Assembly: GCF_020410765.1 (NCBI RefSeq) | Contig: NZ_CP084541.1 | Coordinates: 1,545,001-1,609,000, forward strand | Length of the DNA stretch: 64,000 nt | DNA from: Streptomyces marincola | Lineage (GTDB): Bacteria; Actinomycetota; Actinomycetes; Streptomycetales; Streptomycetaceae | Reading direction: 5' to 3' | In this document: piece after piece, positions 1-7,588 of the stretch | Numbering within the stretch: the stretch's first letter is position 1 | Layout: each line of letters starts with the position of its first letter | Notes under the pieces: generated by a model | Told to the model about the DNA's origin: nothing | What the model saw: the letters and a program-made list of their open reading frames with translations, nothing else | Databases searched by the model: none | Program-made: the position numbers and the translations under genes

Positions 1-1424
1 GCGTCGCGGGCGGCGCGGGCGGCGGTCGCCGCGCGGTTGGCCAGCGTCTGGGCGCGGGAGGCCGCGTTGGTGGCGCGGTTCGCGGCACTGTTGGCGATGG
101 ACGCCTGCCGGCGGGCCTCGGCCGCCTCGCTCCGCGCCACACCGGCGGCCTCGGCCGCGTCGGCGCTGGCGCCGGCGGCAGCGGCGGCGTTGCGGGCCGC
201 GGAGGCGGCGGCCGAGCCCGCTCCCGCGGCGGCGGAGGATGCGCGGGCGGCCTGATCGGCGGCCTGTGCCGCGGTCCTGGCGCGGGAGGCGGCGTTGCGG
301 GCGGCGACCGCGGCATCCCTGGCGGCGCCCGCGCGGGAGGCGTCCTTGGAGGCCGCGATCGCGGAGACGTAGGCGCGCGAGGCGGCGCTTCCGGCCCGTG
401 CGGCGGCCTGGGAGGCCGCGGCGGCGGCGCTGGCCGCGCGCCGGGAGGCGGTCACAGCGGCGCGCGAGGCGCTGATGGCGTTGCGCGCCGCGTCGGCCGC
501 GCCCCTGGCGGCGTCGGCCGCCTTGCGGGCGGCGGCGCCCGCCCTGATCACGTCGTTCCGGGCCGCTTCGGCCTCGGCCGCGGCGCGCTGCGCGGCCTCC
601 TTGGCCTTCTCGGCGGCGGCCTGGGCGCGGGCGGACGCCTCGACGGCGAAGTCGGTCTCCGACTCGGCGCGCCTGCCCTCGCGTTCGACCACGGCGACGA
701 GTTCCTCGATCGTGGAGGACTCCTGGTCGCGTGCCCGCGCGATGTGCTGGCCGGTCTCAAGGAACCACTCCAGGTCCTCGGCGGTGCCGTCCAGGGCGCG
801 CTCGGCGTAGAGGCGCACCTGCGGGCCCGCGTTGACCAGCAGGCCGACCGCCTCGACCCGCATGTCCTCCACGCGGGCGGTGTGCTGCTCGTCGAGCAGG
901 AACGCCTCGAAGGCCTCGTCCGTGCCGAGTTCGAGGGCCGCCGCGCCCGCCCGCTGGAGCGCCGCGCCGCCGTTGTGCATCACCGTGGCGGTGGCCACGC
1001 GCTTGTCCTCGGTGACGGCCGGCTCATAGCCCCCGTCGAGGAACGCCGCGATGGCCGCGTCGCCGCCGTTCAGCGCGGCGGTCGCCTCCCGGCGCAGCCC
1101 ACTTCCGGCGAGGGGCAGGCGGCTGACGATGGCGACCCGGTTGTCCTCGGCGGTCACTGCGGGCAGTTGGTCGGTGAGGAAGCGGGCAATGTCGGCGTCC
1201 GTACCGCTGAGTGCGTGCGCGGCCGCCACCTTCGTGGCTTTGCCCCCCGTCAGCCACGCCTTCACCGCCCTTCCCCGTTCGGTGTCCGCGAAGGCGAACG
1301 GGTCGGGCGCGGCCTCGTCCGCGGCGCGGGCGGTCCGCGGCAGGGCGACGGGTAACGCGGTGGCGGCGGTCGCGGCAGCCAGGGCTCCGAGGAGACGGCG
1401 CCGGCTCCAGAACATCGTCTGCAT
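1..1424 (-). CDS. ALF repeat-containing secreted protein (3' end beyond window)
   Basis: The gene reads from ATG at 1424 toward the left edge with no stop, so the C-terminus is missing. The start is supported by a GGAG ribosome site about 10 bases upstream. The N-terminus has a twin-arginine-like signal (SRRRLLG at residues 7-13, then a hydrophobic stretch ending near ARAAD). Residues about 50-240 carry alanine-rich helical repeats of the ALF type (for example AALNGGDAAIAAFLDGG). The rest is an extremely Ala-rich stretch that should form long helices or a coiled coil. ALF proteins are exported actinobacterial proteins, often large and repeat-built; their role is not established. Codon 24 is TTA (bases 1353-1355), so translation should depend on the bldA leucyl-tRNA. 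Family assignment is from repeat pattern recognition. Confidence 0.8.
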   Translation of the reverse strand, partial: MQTMFWSRRRLLGALAAATAATALPVALPRTARAADEAAPDPFAFADTERGRAVKAWLTGGKATKVAAAHALSGTDADIARFLTDQLPAVTAEDNRVAIVSRLPLAGSGLRREATAALNGGDAAIAAFLDGGYEPAVTEDKRVATATVMHNGGAALQRAGAAALELGTDEAFEAFLLDEQHTARVEDMRVEAVGLLVNAGPQVRLYAERALDGTAEDLEWFLETGQHIARARDQESSTIEELVAVVEREGRRAESETDFAVEASARAQAAAEKAKEAAQRAAAEAEAARNDVIRAGAAARKAADAARGAADAARNAISASRAAVTASRRAASAAAAASQAAARAGSAASRAYVSAIAASKDASRAGAARDAAVAARNAASRARTAAQAADQAARASSAAAGAGSAAASAARNAAAAAGASADAAEAAGVARSEAAEARRQASIANSAANRATNAASRAQTLANRAATAARAARD

Positions 1425-1907
1425 CGAAAAGTACTCCTTCACAACGGCCAGGGATGCGGCCGGTACCGGCGTTTTCGCAGGTGAGCGAGGGGGAGGCACG
1501 GGGCGGTGCGGATGACGGCCGCGCTGAACGGGAGGTGGCGGCGCCGTGAACGACAGGTCCTTGCCATGCGCGAGTGAGTCAGCGTACGGCCTTCTTCACG
1601 AGGCGTCCATGGTGTGTGCACGCAGTTGTCGCGGCCGTCGAGCGGCGCGCGAGGTCGGCGCGCGTTTGCGAAGGCGTGTGACCTCCGTCACGCGGCGCGC
1701 GGCCTTCTGCGCCGCGGAGCCGGGTGGTAGCAATACCCATCGGTCCGATTGCCGGAGGAAGGCGGCCGGGCCGCGACGGGGGGAGTCGGCAGCTCGTGCG
1801 GGGCGCCGGACGTCATGCCTGCCCGCCCTCGCCTCTCTTCTCGGGCGCGCACCCGCGCACGTTCGCAAGAGATCACCATCTCGCCGACACCAGGGAGTGA
1901 GACACCC
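1425..1907. other. divergent intergenic region between ALF protein and small secreted protein
   Basis: About 480 bases separate two divergently transcribed genes for exported proteins, so promoters for both directions must lie here. Open frames exist but have no convincing start or codon pattern. I see no strong palindrome or tRNA. The stretch 1730-1745 (ggtagcaatacccatc) is relatively AT-rich and could hold promoter elements for the rightward genes. Confidence 0.4.
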
Positions 1908-2423
1908 ATGAGGTTGATACCCCGCCCGCTGGCCACCGCCGCCGCGGCCGTCCTCGCGGTGCTGGCCGTCAGCGCGGTCGGTGCCCCCGGTTCCGCGGGC
2001 GCGTCGGCGGCCGGCGCGGCCACCGACGCCGCCGCGGTCGCCGAGGGCAGCCCGGCGTACGCGGTGGAGGACTTCGCGTACCCGCGGGCCGACGAGATCC
2101 TGGCCGAGCACGACATCCTGCTCAAGCGCGGCAACGGGCACATCACGCTCGCCGAGTGCGGCCAGGACGGGCTGCTGGAGGTCTGGGCCCGCAGCAGGGA
2201 CCGGGTCTGCTTCGAGGCCACCGGAACCGACGGCTACCTGAGCCTGGAACTGCCGTCGGTGTACGCGATCAGGGGCAACGACTACAGCACCACCGCGAAC
2301 ATGACCGTCGACGGCGAGGAGAAGTCCTTCGACGTCGCCGAGAACAGCTGGACACCCGTCGGGGAGAGCGCCGACCCGGAGGGACGCGAGCACCTGCTCG
2401 TCGAGCTGGTCACCTCCCGCTGA
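1908..2423 (+). CDS. small secreted protein of unknown function
   Basis: A 171-residue protein with a Sec-type signal peptide (residues 1 to about 36, MRLIPRPLA then an Ala/Val core). ATG at 1908 is chosen because AGGGAGTGA lies 8-15 bases upstream and the signal peptide begins there; the frame stays open further upstream but lacks this. The mature part is acidic and contains two cysteines (AECGQDG and DRVCFEA) likely to form a disulfide. It ends 32 bases before the FG-GAP pseudo-protease gene, so the two are probably co-transcribed. I recognise no catalytic motif. A surface or secreted binding or structural role is only inference. Confidence 0.75.
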   Translation: MRLIPRPLATAAAAVLAVLAVSAVGAPGSAGASAAGAATDAAAVAEGSPAYAVEDFAYPRADEILAEHDILLKRGNGHITLAECGQDGLLEVWARSRDRVCFEATGTDGYLSLELPSVYAIRGNDYSTTANMTVDGEEKSFDVAENSWTPVGESADPEGREHLLVELVTSR

Positions 2424-2455
2424 GGCCCCCCATCCCTTCTCCCCGAGGACTCGTC

Positions 2456-4678
2456 ATGAAGCGGCCCGCAAGATCGTTACGAGCACGACTGGCCCTGCTG
2501 ACCGCAGCGTGTGTCGCTGCCCCGCTCGCGGTGACCGCGGCGCCCGCGCAGGCCGTCGTCGGCACCCCCGACACCTCAGGCACCTCCTACACCCACACCG
2601 CCCGCATCGACATCGGCGACGGACTGCGCGGCTGCTCGGGCACGCTCGTCCACCCCGAATGGCTGCTCACCGCGGCCAGTTGCTTCGCCGATGACCCGGC
2701 GACGAGCCTGGCCGTGCCGGCCGGCAGCCCGGCGCTGACCACCGTCGCCACCATCGGCCGCACCGACCTGCTCACCCAGACCGGCGAGGTGCGCACGGTC
2801 GTCGAACTCGTGCCCCGCACCGACCGCGACGTGGTGCTCGCCCGGCTGGCCAGGCCGGTCACGAACATCGCCCCCGTGGCCATCAGTGCCACGCCGCCCG
2901 CCGTGGGGGAGGAACTGCGGGTCGCCGGCTACGGGCGCACCGCGGAGGAGTGGTCCCCGGAGAAGCTCCACGTCGGCACGTTCACCGTCGACTCGGTGTC
3001 CGGCGCGGACGTGGGCATCTCGGGGAACGGGGAAGCGGCCGTGTGCATGGGCGACACCGGCGGCCCCGCGCTCCGCCCGACCGGCGCCGGCGCCGAGCTC
3101 GTCGCCCTGCACAGCCGCTCCCACCAGGTCGGCTGCTACGGCGTGGACGCGCCCGAGGGCACCGAGAACACCGCGATCGACACCCGCGTCGACGACCTGC
3201 GCGCGTGGGTCGGCAGCACGGTGAACACGACCCGGATCACCGACTTCAACTGCGACGGCGTCGAGGACGTCGCGATCGCCGATCCCGAGGCCACGGTGGG
3301 CGCCCACGCCAACGCCGGCGTCGTGCGCGTCGTCCACGGCGGCGGCAGGGGCACCGCCGAGCTCACCCAGGACCTGGAGTCCGTGCCGGGCGGCGCGGAG
3401 GCGAACGACAGGTTCGGCCAGACGCTCGCCGCCTTCGACCACAACGAGGACGGCTGCACCGACCTCGTCGTCGGCGTTCCGTACGAGAACCTCGGCAGCG
3501 CCGTGGACGCCGGCATGGTCAGCGTCCTCTACGGCGCCCCCGGGGGCCTGGCGACGGGGCAGCCCGCGCTCAACCACGAGCAGGGAGCGGGCACGGGCGG
3601 CATGGCCGCGACCGTGTCCGAGACGGGGGACCGGATGGGCGCCGCGCTGGCCGCGGGGCACACCACCGCGGGCGAGCCCTATCTGCTGATCGGCGTGCCG
3701 GGCGAGGACATCGAGTTCTCGGGCGGCACCGACGTCGACGCCGGCTCGGTCTTCTACCTGCGGGGCGCGGTCAACCTGGCGATCAACCAGTCCTCGGCCG
3801 GGTTGGGCGGGGACCCGGAGAACGGCGACGACTTCGGTGCCACCCTCGCCGCCAGCCCGCAGCACCTCGCGATCGGCGTGCCGGGCGAGGGCGCCGGCGC
3901 CCACGCCGACGCGGGCGGCGTGCACGTGCTGACCCACGCGCTGAACGCGGCCGGCGTTCCCGCGGAGATCGGGGTCGTCAACCAGGGCCTGGACTGGGTC
4001 GGAGGGGCCGCGGAGGCCGGCGACCGGTTCGCCGACGCCCTCGCGGCGGCCCCCTACCGGCCGGCCGGCTCGGCCGCGGCGACCGACTCGTTCTTCTTCG
4101 TGGGCGTGCCGGGCGAGGACACCACGGTGGGCGGTACGAACCGCGCGGACGCCGGAGGGGTCTACAACTTCCGGGTGACCGCGGGCGGCGCCATCACCGA
4201 GCACAGCGCCATCTGGCAGGGCGCGGACGGCGTGACCGGTGCTCAGGAGAACGGCGACCGCTTCGGCGCGGCACTCGCCGCGGCGAACCTCAGGCCGTCG
4301 GAGGTGACCGGCGCGTCGGACCTCGTGGTCGCGGTCGGCACCGCGGGCGAGGACATCGGCGGGGTCGTTGACGCGGGCGCGATCCAGACGTTCGCCCCCC
4401 TCGGGGTGATCGGCGACACCGACGTCTGGGTCGAGCCCGGCCTCGCCGGGCTGCCCGGCGGCCCGGGCGCGGGGCAGCAGGTGGGCAAGAACATCCACGC
4501 CACCGGCCGGCACCTGTACGTCGGCATGCCCTACGGCCCCGCGCCCTTCGGCGCCATGCACGCGGTGCCCTGGGCCAACGCCCGCGGCGGGCCCGAGCCC
4601 TCGCCCGTGACGACGCATCAGCCCGGCCAGGGCGGGCTGCCCGCCGTGGGCGTGCGGTTCGGCTGGGCCATGCAATGA
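2456..4678 (+). CDS. secreted FG-GAP repeat protein with inactive trypsin-like (S1) domain
   Basis: A 740-residue exported protein: signal peptide 1-33 (APAQA-V cut region), an S1-protease fold at about 34-260, then about seven FG-GAP/integrin-type beta-propeller repeats to the C-terminus (DFNCDGVEDVAIADP, DHNEDGCTDLVVGVPYE and several IGVPGED blades with Asp-rich calcium-loop signatures). In the S1 domain the catalytic His is Ser75 (LTAASCF instead of LTAAHC) and the nucleophile Ser is Thr201 (CMGDTGGP instead of GDSGGP), while the central Asp (RDVVLARL) remains. It is therefore probably a binding protein rather than a protease. Codon 8 is TTA (2477-2479), implying bldA dependence. ATG at 2456 starts the signal peptide after a CCCGAGGA ribosome site. 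Sits 32 bases after the small secreted protein. Confidence 0.9.
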   Translation: MKRPARSLRARLALLTAACVAAPLAVTAAPAQAVVGTPDTSGTSYTHTARIDIGDGLRGCSGTLVHPEWLLTAASCFADDPATSLAVPAGSPALTTVATIGRTDLLTQTGEVRTVVELVPRTDRDVVLARLARPVTNIAPVAISATPPAVGEELRVAGYGRTAEEWSPEKLHVGTFTVDSVSGADVGISGNGEAAVCMGDTGGPALRPTGAGAELVALHSRSHQVGCYGVDAPEGTENTAIDTRVDDLRAWVGSTVNTTRITDFNCDGVEDVAIADPEATVGAHANAGVVRVVHGGGRGTAELTQDLESVPGGAEANDRFGQTLAAFDHNEDGCTDLVVGVPYENLGSAVDAGMVSVLYGAPGGLATGQPALNHEQGAGTGGMAATVSETGDRMGAALAAGHTTAGEPYLLIGVPGEDIEFSGGTDVDAGSVFYLRGAVNLAINQSSAGLGGDPENGDDFGATLAASPQHLAIGVPGEGAGAHADAGGVHVLTHALNAAGVPAEIGVVNQGLDWVGGAAEAGDRFADALAAAPYRPAGSAAATDSFFFVGVPGEDTTVGGTNRADAGGVYNFRVTAGGAITEHSAIWQGADGVTGAQENGDRFGAALAAANLRPSEVTGASDLVVAVGTAGEDIGGVVDAGAIQTFAPLGVIGDTDVWVEPGLAGLPGGPGAGQQVGKNIHATGRHLYVGMPYGPAPFGAMHAVPWANARGGPEPSPVTTHQPGQGGLPAVGVRFGWAMQ

Positions 4679-4685
4679 CCCACGG

Positions 4686-4720
4686 CCGCCCGACCGCGCC
4701 GGGCCGGGGCGGTCGGGCGG
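4686..4720 (+). terminator. hairpin after the FG-GAP protein gene
   Basis: Two perfect 12-base arms, ccgcccgaccgc (4686-4697) and gcggtcgggcgg (4709-4720), form a strong stem beginning 7 bases after the stop codon. There is no T-run, which is normal for Streptomyces terminators. Confidence 0.75.
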
Positions 4721-5134
4721 CGCCGGTCGGCGGGTGAGGAGGCCGCGGGCGGCGTGGTCGGCCATCAGCGCCCCGGTGCCGAACTCCCGCGGCCTCGTGG
4801 CCGGCGCCGATCGCGGAGAGCGCCCGGGCCCTGGTGGATTCCGACGTCCGGGCCTCCGCCGACCTCCCGGTGCCGCGACCGCAGTTCCGCCGCGAAGCAC
4901 CGCTTCCGCGCCCGCCGTCCGGCCGAGCCGGGCACCACGCCGCCGAGCCGGCCGCCGACGGCGCGCTCGGGCGGGGGCACCGGCCCGGTCGCCGGCCGCC
5001 CGCTCCTCGCTGAGGCGCTCGGTCACGCCGCGCACGAACGTGGCCCCGCACGCCGTGGGGTCCTGGAGGCCGCGGGGCGCCAGGCAGTGCGGAAGCGGGC
5101 CGCGACCGGAGGGGGCGCATCGAGGGGGCACTAG
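4721..5134. other. gene-poor stretch, possibly holding a decayed minus-strand gene
   Basis: No intact gene with a plausible start was found. On the minus strand, short runs in shifting frames look protein-like (for example PTACGATFVRGVTERLSEER read leftward from about 5080, and ALMADHAARGLL near 4760-4795), broken by frame changes. This pattern would fit a decayed gene, but I cannot name it. High GC alone can produce similar open frames, so confidence is low. Confidence 0.25.
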
Positions 5135-5245
5135 TATGTCTTTTTCAGTCAGCCGCGAACGGGAGAAGCCGGTGCGAATCCGGCGCTGACCCGCAACCGT
5201 GAGCGAGGGCCGCGTCCCGGCCCCGCGAGCCGGAGCACCACGTGC
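5135..5245 (+). promoter_or_regulatory. cobalamin (B12) riboswitch
   Basis: The core reads gggagaagccggtgcgaa then tccggcgctgacccgcaacc (5160-5197), which matches the conserved J3/4-P4-P5-P6 core of the cobalamin riboswitch (GGGAA, GGTGCGAATCC, GCTGACCCGCAACCGT). It is followed by the 3' conserved segment cgagccggagcacc (5227-5240), the B12-box position. Boundaries are approximate. It lies about 140 bases upstream of the first gene of the ECF uptake operon, with a strong hairpin in between, so adenosylcobalamin or another corrinoid should shut the operon off when plentiful. Confidence 0.92.
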
Positions 5246-5312
5246 GCGGCGCACTGGCCTTCGGCCCCCGCGCGCGGGGGCCGGCACCGTCGAGGAGTAC
5301 GGCGTTCGGCCC

Positions 5313-5364
5313 GGTGCCCCGCCGCGCGTGCCGCGCCGTGGCGGGGCACGCGCGGCGGGGCGCC
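5313..5364 (+). terminator. expression-platform hairpin of the cobalamin riboswitch
   Basis: Arms gccccgccgcgcgtgcc (5316-5332) and ggcacgcgcggcggggc (5345-5361) pair perfectly over 17 bp, extended to 5313-5364 with one G-U pair, with a 12-base loop. It lies between the riboswitch core and the GAAAGG ribosome site of the first gene (5374-5379). It may act as the conditional terminator, or as a fixed structure next to a sequestered ribosome site. Confidence 0.7.
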
Positions 5365-5385
5365 GTCGCACCGAAAGGCAACAGC

Positions 5386-6831
5386 GTGTCCCTGCCACAC
5401 CACTCGCGCCGCACCCCGCGGCGCCGGGTCCTCTCGCGCCCGCTGCGCCGCGGCGCGGCCGTGCTGGCCGGCGCGGCGCTCGCCCTGGGCGTCCCCGGGC
5501 CGCTCGCGCACGCCGAGTCCCCCGCGGCCGCGCCGCCGGAGGACCTGTTCGGCGACGGCGACCCGCAGTACGACGGGGTGTGGCGGCAGTCCGTCGCCCT
5601 GCTCGCGCAGGACACCGCCGGCTACACCCCGGCGGCCGGCGCCGTCGCCTGGCTGACCGGGCAGCAGTGCGCCGACGGCGCGTTCCAGTCCTACCGCGCG
5701 GACCCGGGGCGGCCCTGCGAGGACGTGACCGCCGCCGACACCAACGCGACCGCGCTCGCGGCGCAGGCGCTGACGGCGCTCGACGGGCACGAGGACGAGG
5801 CCCACGCGGCGCTCGACTGGCTGGCAGGCGTGCAGAACGAGGACGGCGGCTGGAGTTACAACCCGGGCGGCCCCTCGGACGCCAACTCGACCGCCCTGGT
5901 CGTCGGCGCCTTCGCCGCGGCCGGGCGCGAGCCGGGCGAGGTGCGGCGCGAGGGGAACTCGCCGTACGACGCGCTCGCCGCGTTCCAGCTGGGCTGCGAC
6001 GCGCCGTTGGACGACCAGCGCGGCGCGTACGCGTGGCAGCCCGACCCCGAGAGCGGCGACCTGTACGCGAGCGACCTGGCGACGGTCGACGCGGTGCTCG
6101 CGGCCCACGGCGCCGGCCTGCTGGTGAGCCAGGAGGTGCCGGAGACCCCCGTGCGCCCCCTGGACTGCGACGGCGGAACCGCGCGGGACGCGACCGGGGA
6201 AACGGACGCGCCCGACGACACCGCCGAGACCGACGGCACGGAGACCGAGGGCACCGAGGGCACCGGAGAGGAGGCCGCGGAGGGGGACGGCACGCCCGCG
6301 GACGGCGAGTCGCCCGGCGGCTCCGTCGCCCCCGAGGGGTACGAGGCGTCCGCGGCGGCGGGCGCCGCCTACCTGGTCGCGGCGCTCGACGAGGGCGGAC
6401 GGCACCTGCGTTCGACCCCGGCGGGCGGCGAGGAGCAGCCCGACTACCTGGCCACCGCGCGCGCGGTGCTCGCGCTGGCCGCGGCCGGGCACGGCGAGGC
6501 CGCGACCGGCGCGCTGAACTGGCTCGGCGAGCACCACGGCCAGTGGCCCGACCTCGCCGGCAGCCCGACCGCGGTCGGCACCCTGATCATGGCGGCGCAC
6601 GCCGTCGGCAGGTCGCCCGAGGACTTCGGCGGCACCGACCTGGTCGCCCGGCTGAACGAACTCGGCCCCGACCCGCACCAGGCCCCGGGCGGCAGCGGCA
6701 CGGAGGCGGGCGAGGACGACGGCGGCGGCGTGCCGGTGGCGCTCGTCCTCGGCACCGGGCTCGCCGTCGGGGTGGCCATCGGGGTGACCGCCGTCCTGCT
6801 GCGGGGCCGCGCGAAGGCCGGCCGGGCATGA
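5386..6831 (+). CDS. exported, membrane-anchored prenyltransferase/squalene-cyclase-like repeat protein (putative corrinoid receptor, alpha part)
   Basis: A 481-residue protein starting at GTG 5386, behind GAAAGG and the riboswitch hairpin; earlier in-frame starts would fall inside the riboswitch. It has an Arg-rich signal peptide (to about residue 43), then alpha/alpha-toroid repeats of the prenyltransferase/terpene-cyclase type (LTGQQCADGAFQSY, LAGVQNEDGGWSY, ALNWLGEHHGQWPDL), an acidic Thr/Glu/Gly linker at about 262-312, more repeats, and a C-terminal membrane helix near 447-472 followed by basic residues. The eukaryotic intrinsic factor/transcobalamin alpha-domain has the same kind of fold. 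First gene of a five-gene operon controlled by a B12 riboswitch, so a surface corrinoid-capture role is inferred. It is not an enzyme of terpene metabolism as far as context shows. Confidence 0.85.
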   Translation: MSLPHHSRRTPRRRVLSRPLRRGAAVLAGAALALGVPGPLAHAESPAAAPPEDLFGDGDPQYDGVWRQSVALLAQDTAGYTPAAGAVAWLTGQQCADGAFQSYRADPGRPCEDVTAADTNATALAAQALTALDGHEDEAHAALDWLAGVQNEDGGWSYNPGGPSDANSTALVVGAFAAAGREPGEVRREGNSPYDALAAFQLGCDAPLDDQRGAYAWQPDPESGDLYASDLATVDAVLAAHGAGLLVSQEVPETPVRPLDCDGGTARDATGETDAPDDTAETDGTETEGTEGTGEEAAEGDGTPADGESPGGSVAPEGYEASAAAGAAYLVAALDEGGRHLRSTPAGGEEQPDYLATARAVLALAAAGHGEAATGALNWLGEHHGQWPDLAGSPTAVGTLIMAAHAVGRSPEDFGGTDLVARLNELGPDPHQAPGGSGTEAGEDDGGGVPVALVLGTGLAVGVAIGVTAVLLRGRAKAGRA

Positions 6832-7580
6832 GGCCGGGCGCCGCGCGGCGGCGCGGGCGGGCCGTGCCCCGCGCCGCGGGCCGGGCGGCCGTGCTGTGCG
6901 GTCTGCTGCTGGCCGGCGCGGGCCTCGCCCCGGGCGCGGCGGCGGATGACGGCCGGTACCGGTACTGGTCGTTCTGGACCTGGGACGCGGCCGGGGAGCA
7001 GTGGTCCTACGCGACGCAGGGCCCCGGCACGCTGCGCCCGGGCGACGGCGACGTGCTCGGCTTCCGGTTCGCCGAGAGCGGCGGCAGCGCGGACACCTCC
7101 GCGCCGCGCGCGGCCGGTGACTTCGCCGGCCTGTGCGGAACGGCGGCCGACGGGGGCGCGGACACGGCGGCCGACGGGGGCGCGGACGCCGGGGGTGAAC
7201 GGGTCGCGCTGGTCATCGACTTCGGCACCGCGCGGGACGCGCCCGACGGCGCGCCCCCGCCCGCCGCGCGCACCGAGTGCGCCCCGCTGCCCGAGGGCGC
7301 CACGGCCGCCGAGGTCCTGGCCGAGGTCGCGGAACCGCTGCGCTACGACGCGGGCGCCCTGCTGTGCGCCATCGCCGGCTACCCGGCCCGCGGCTGCGCC
7401 GACGAGGTCGGCGACGAGGCGGGCGGCACGGCGGCGGAGTCCGGCGACGCGGACGCCACCGGCGGCGACACGGACGGCGGAGGGGCCGGCGGCTCGGCCC
7501 TCGCCGTACTGGTGGGCGCCGGCGCCGTCGCCGCGCTGGCCACGGCCGCCGTGGTCCGGGCCCGCCGCCGCGAGTCCTGA
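6828..7580 (+). CDS. SCO2322 family exported, membrane-anchored protein (putative beta part of corrinoid receptor)
   Basis: A 250-residue protein whose ATG at 6828 overlaps the previous stop by 4 bases (ATGA). It has a signal peptide (1 to about 38, GAAADDG), a Trp/Tyr-rich start of the mature protein (YRYWSFWTWDA and EQWSYATQGPG), cysteines in GLCGTA, TECAPL, LLCAIAG and RGCADE, a Gly/Asp/Thr linker and one C-terminal membrane helix at about 222-245 with a basic tail. I recognise it as the SCO2322 family found with ECF genes in Streptomyces. A small beta domain next to a toroid protein resembles the two domains of transcobalamin placed on separate genes. That functional reading is inference. 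Confidence 0.82.
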   Translation: MRPGAARRRGRAVPRAAGRAAVLCGLLLAGAGLAPGAAADDGRYRYWSFWTWDAAGEQWSYATQGPGTLRPGDGDVLGFRFAESGGSADTSAPRAAGDFAGLCGTAADGGADTAADGGADAGGERVALVIDFGTARDAPDGAPPPAARTECAPLPEGATAAEVLAEVAEPLRYDAGALLCAIAGYPARGCADEVGDEAGGTAAESGDADATGGDTDGGGAGGSALAVLVGAGAVAALATAAVVRARRRES

Positions 7581-7588
7581 CCGGCCGG

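Noticed and set aside
5242..5385. Earlier start for the toroid repeat protein (in-frame codons from 5242)
   Set aside because: They lie inside or just after the riboswitch and its hairpin, with no ribosome site. GTG 5386 starts the signal peptide after GAAAGG.
2576..5398. Minus-strand open frame of about 940 codons opposite the FG-GAP gene and the riboswitch
   Set aside because: It crosses the terminator and riboswitch and has the composition of an antisense frame; the plus-strand gene explains the region.
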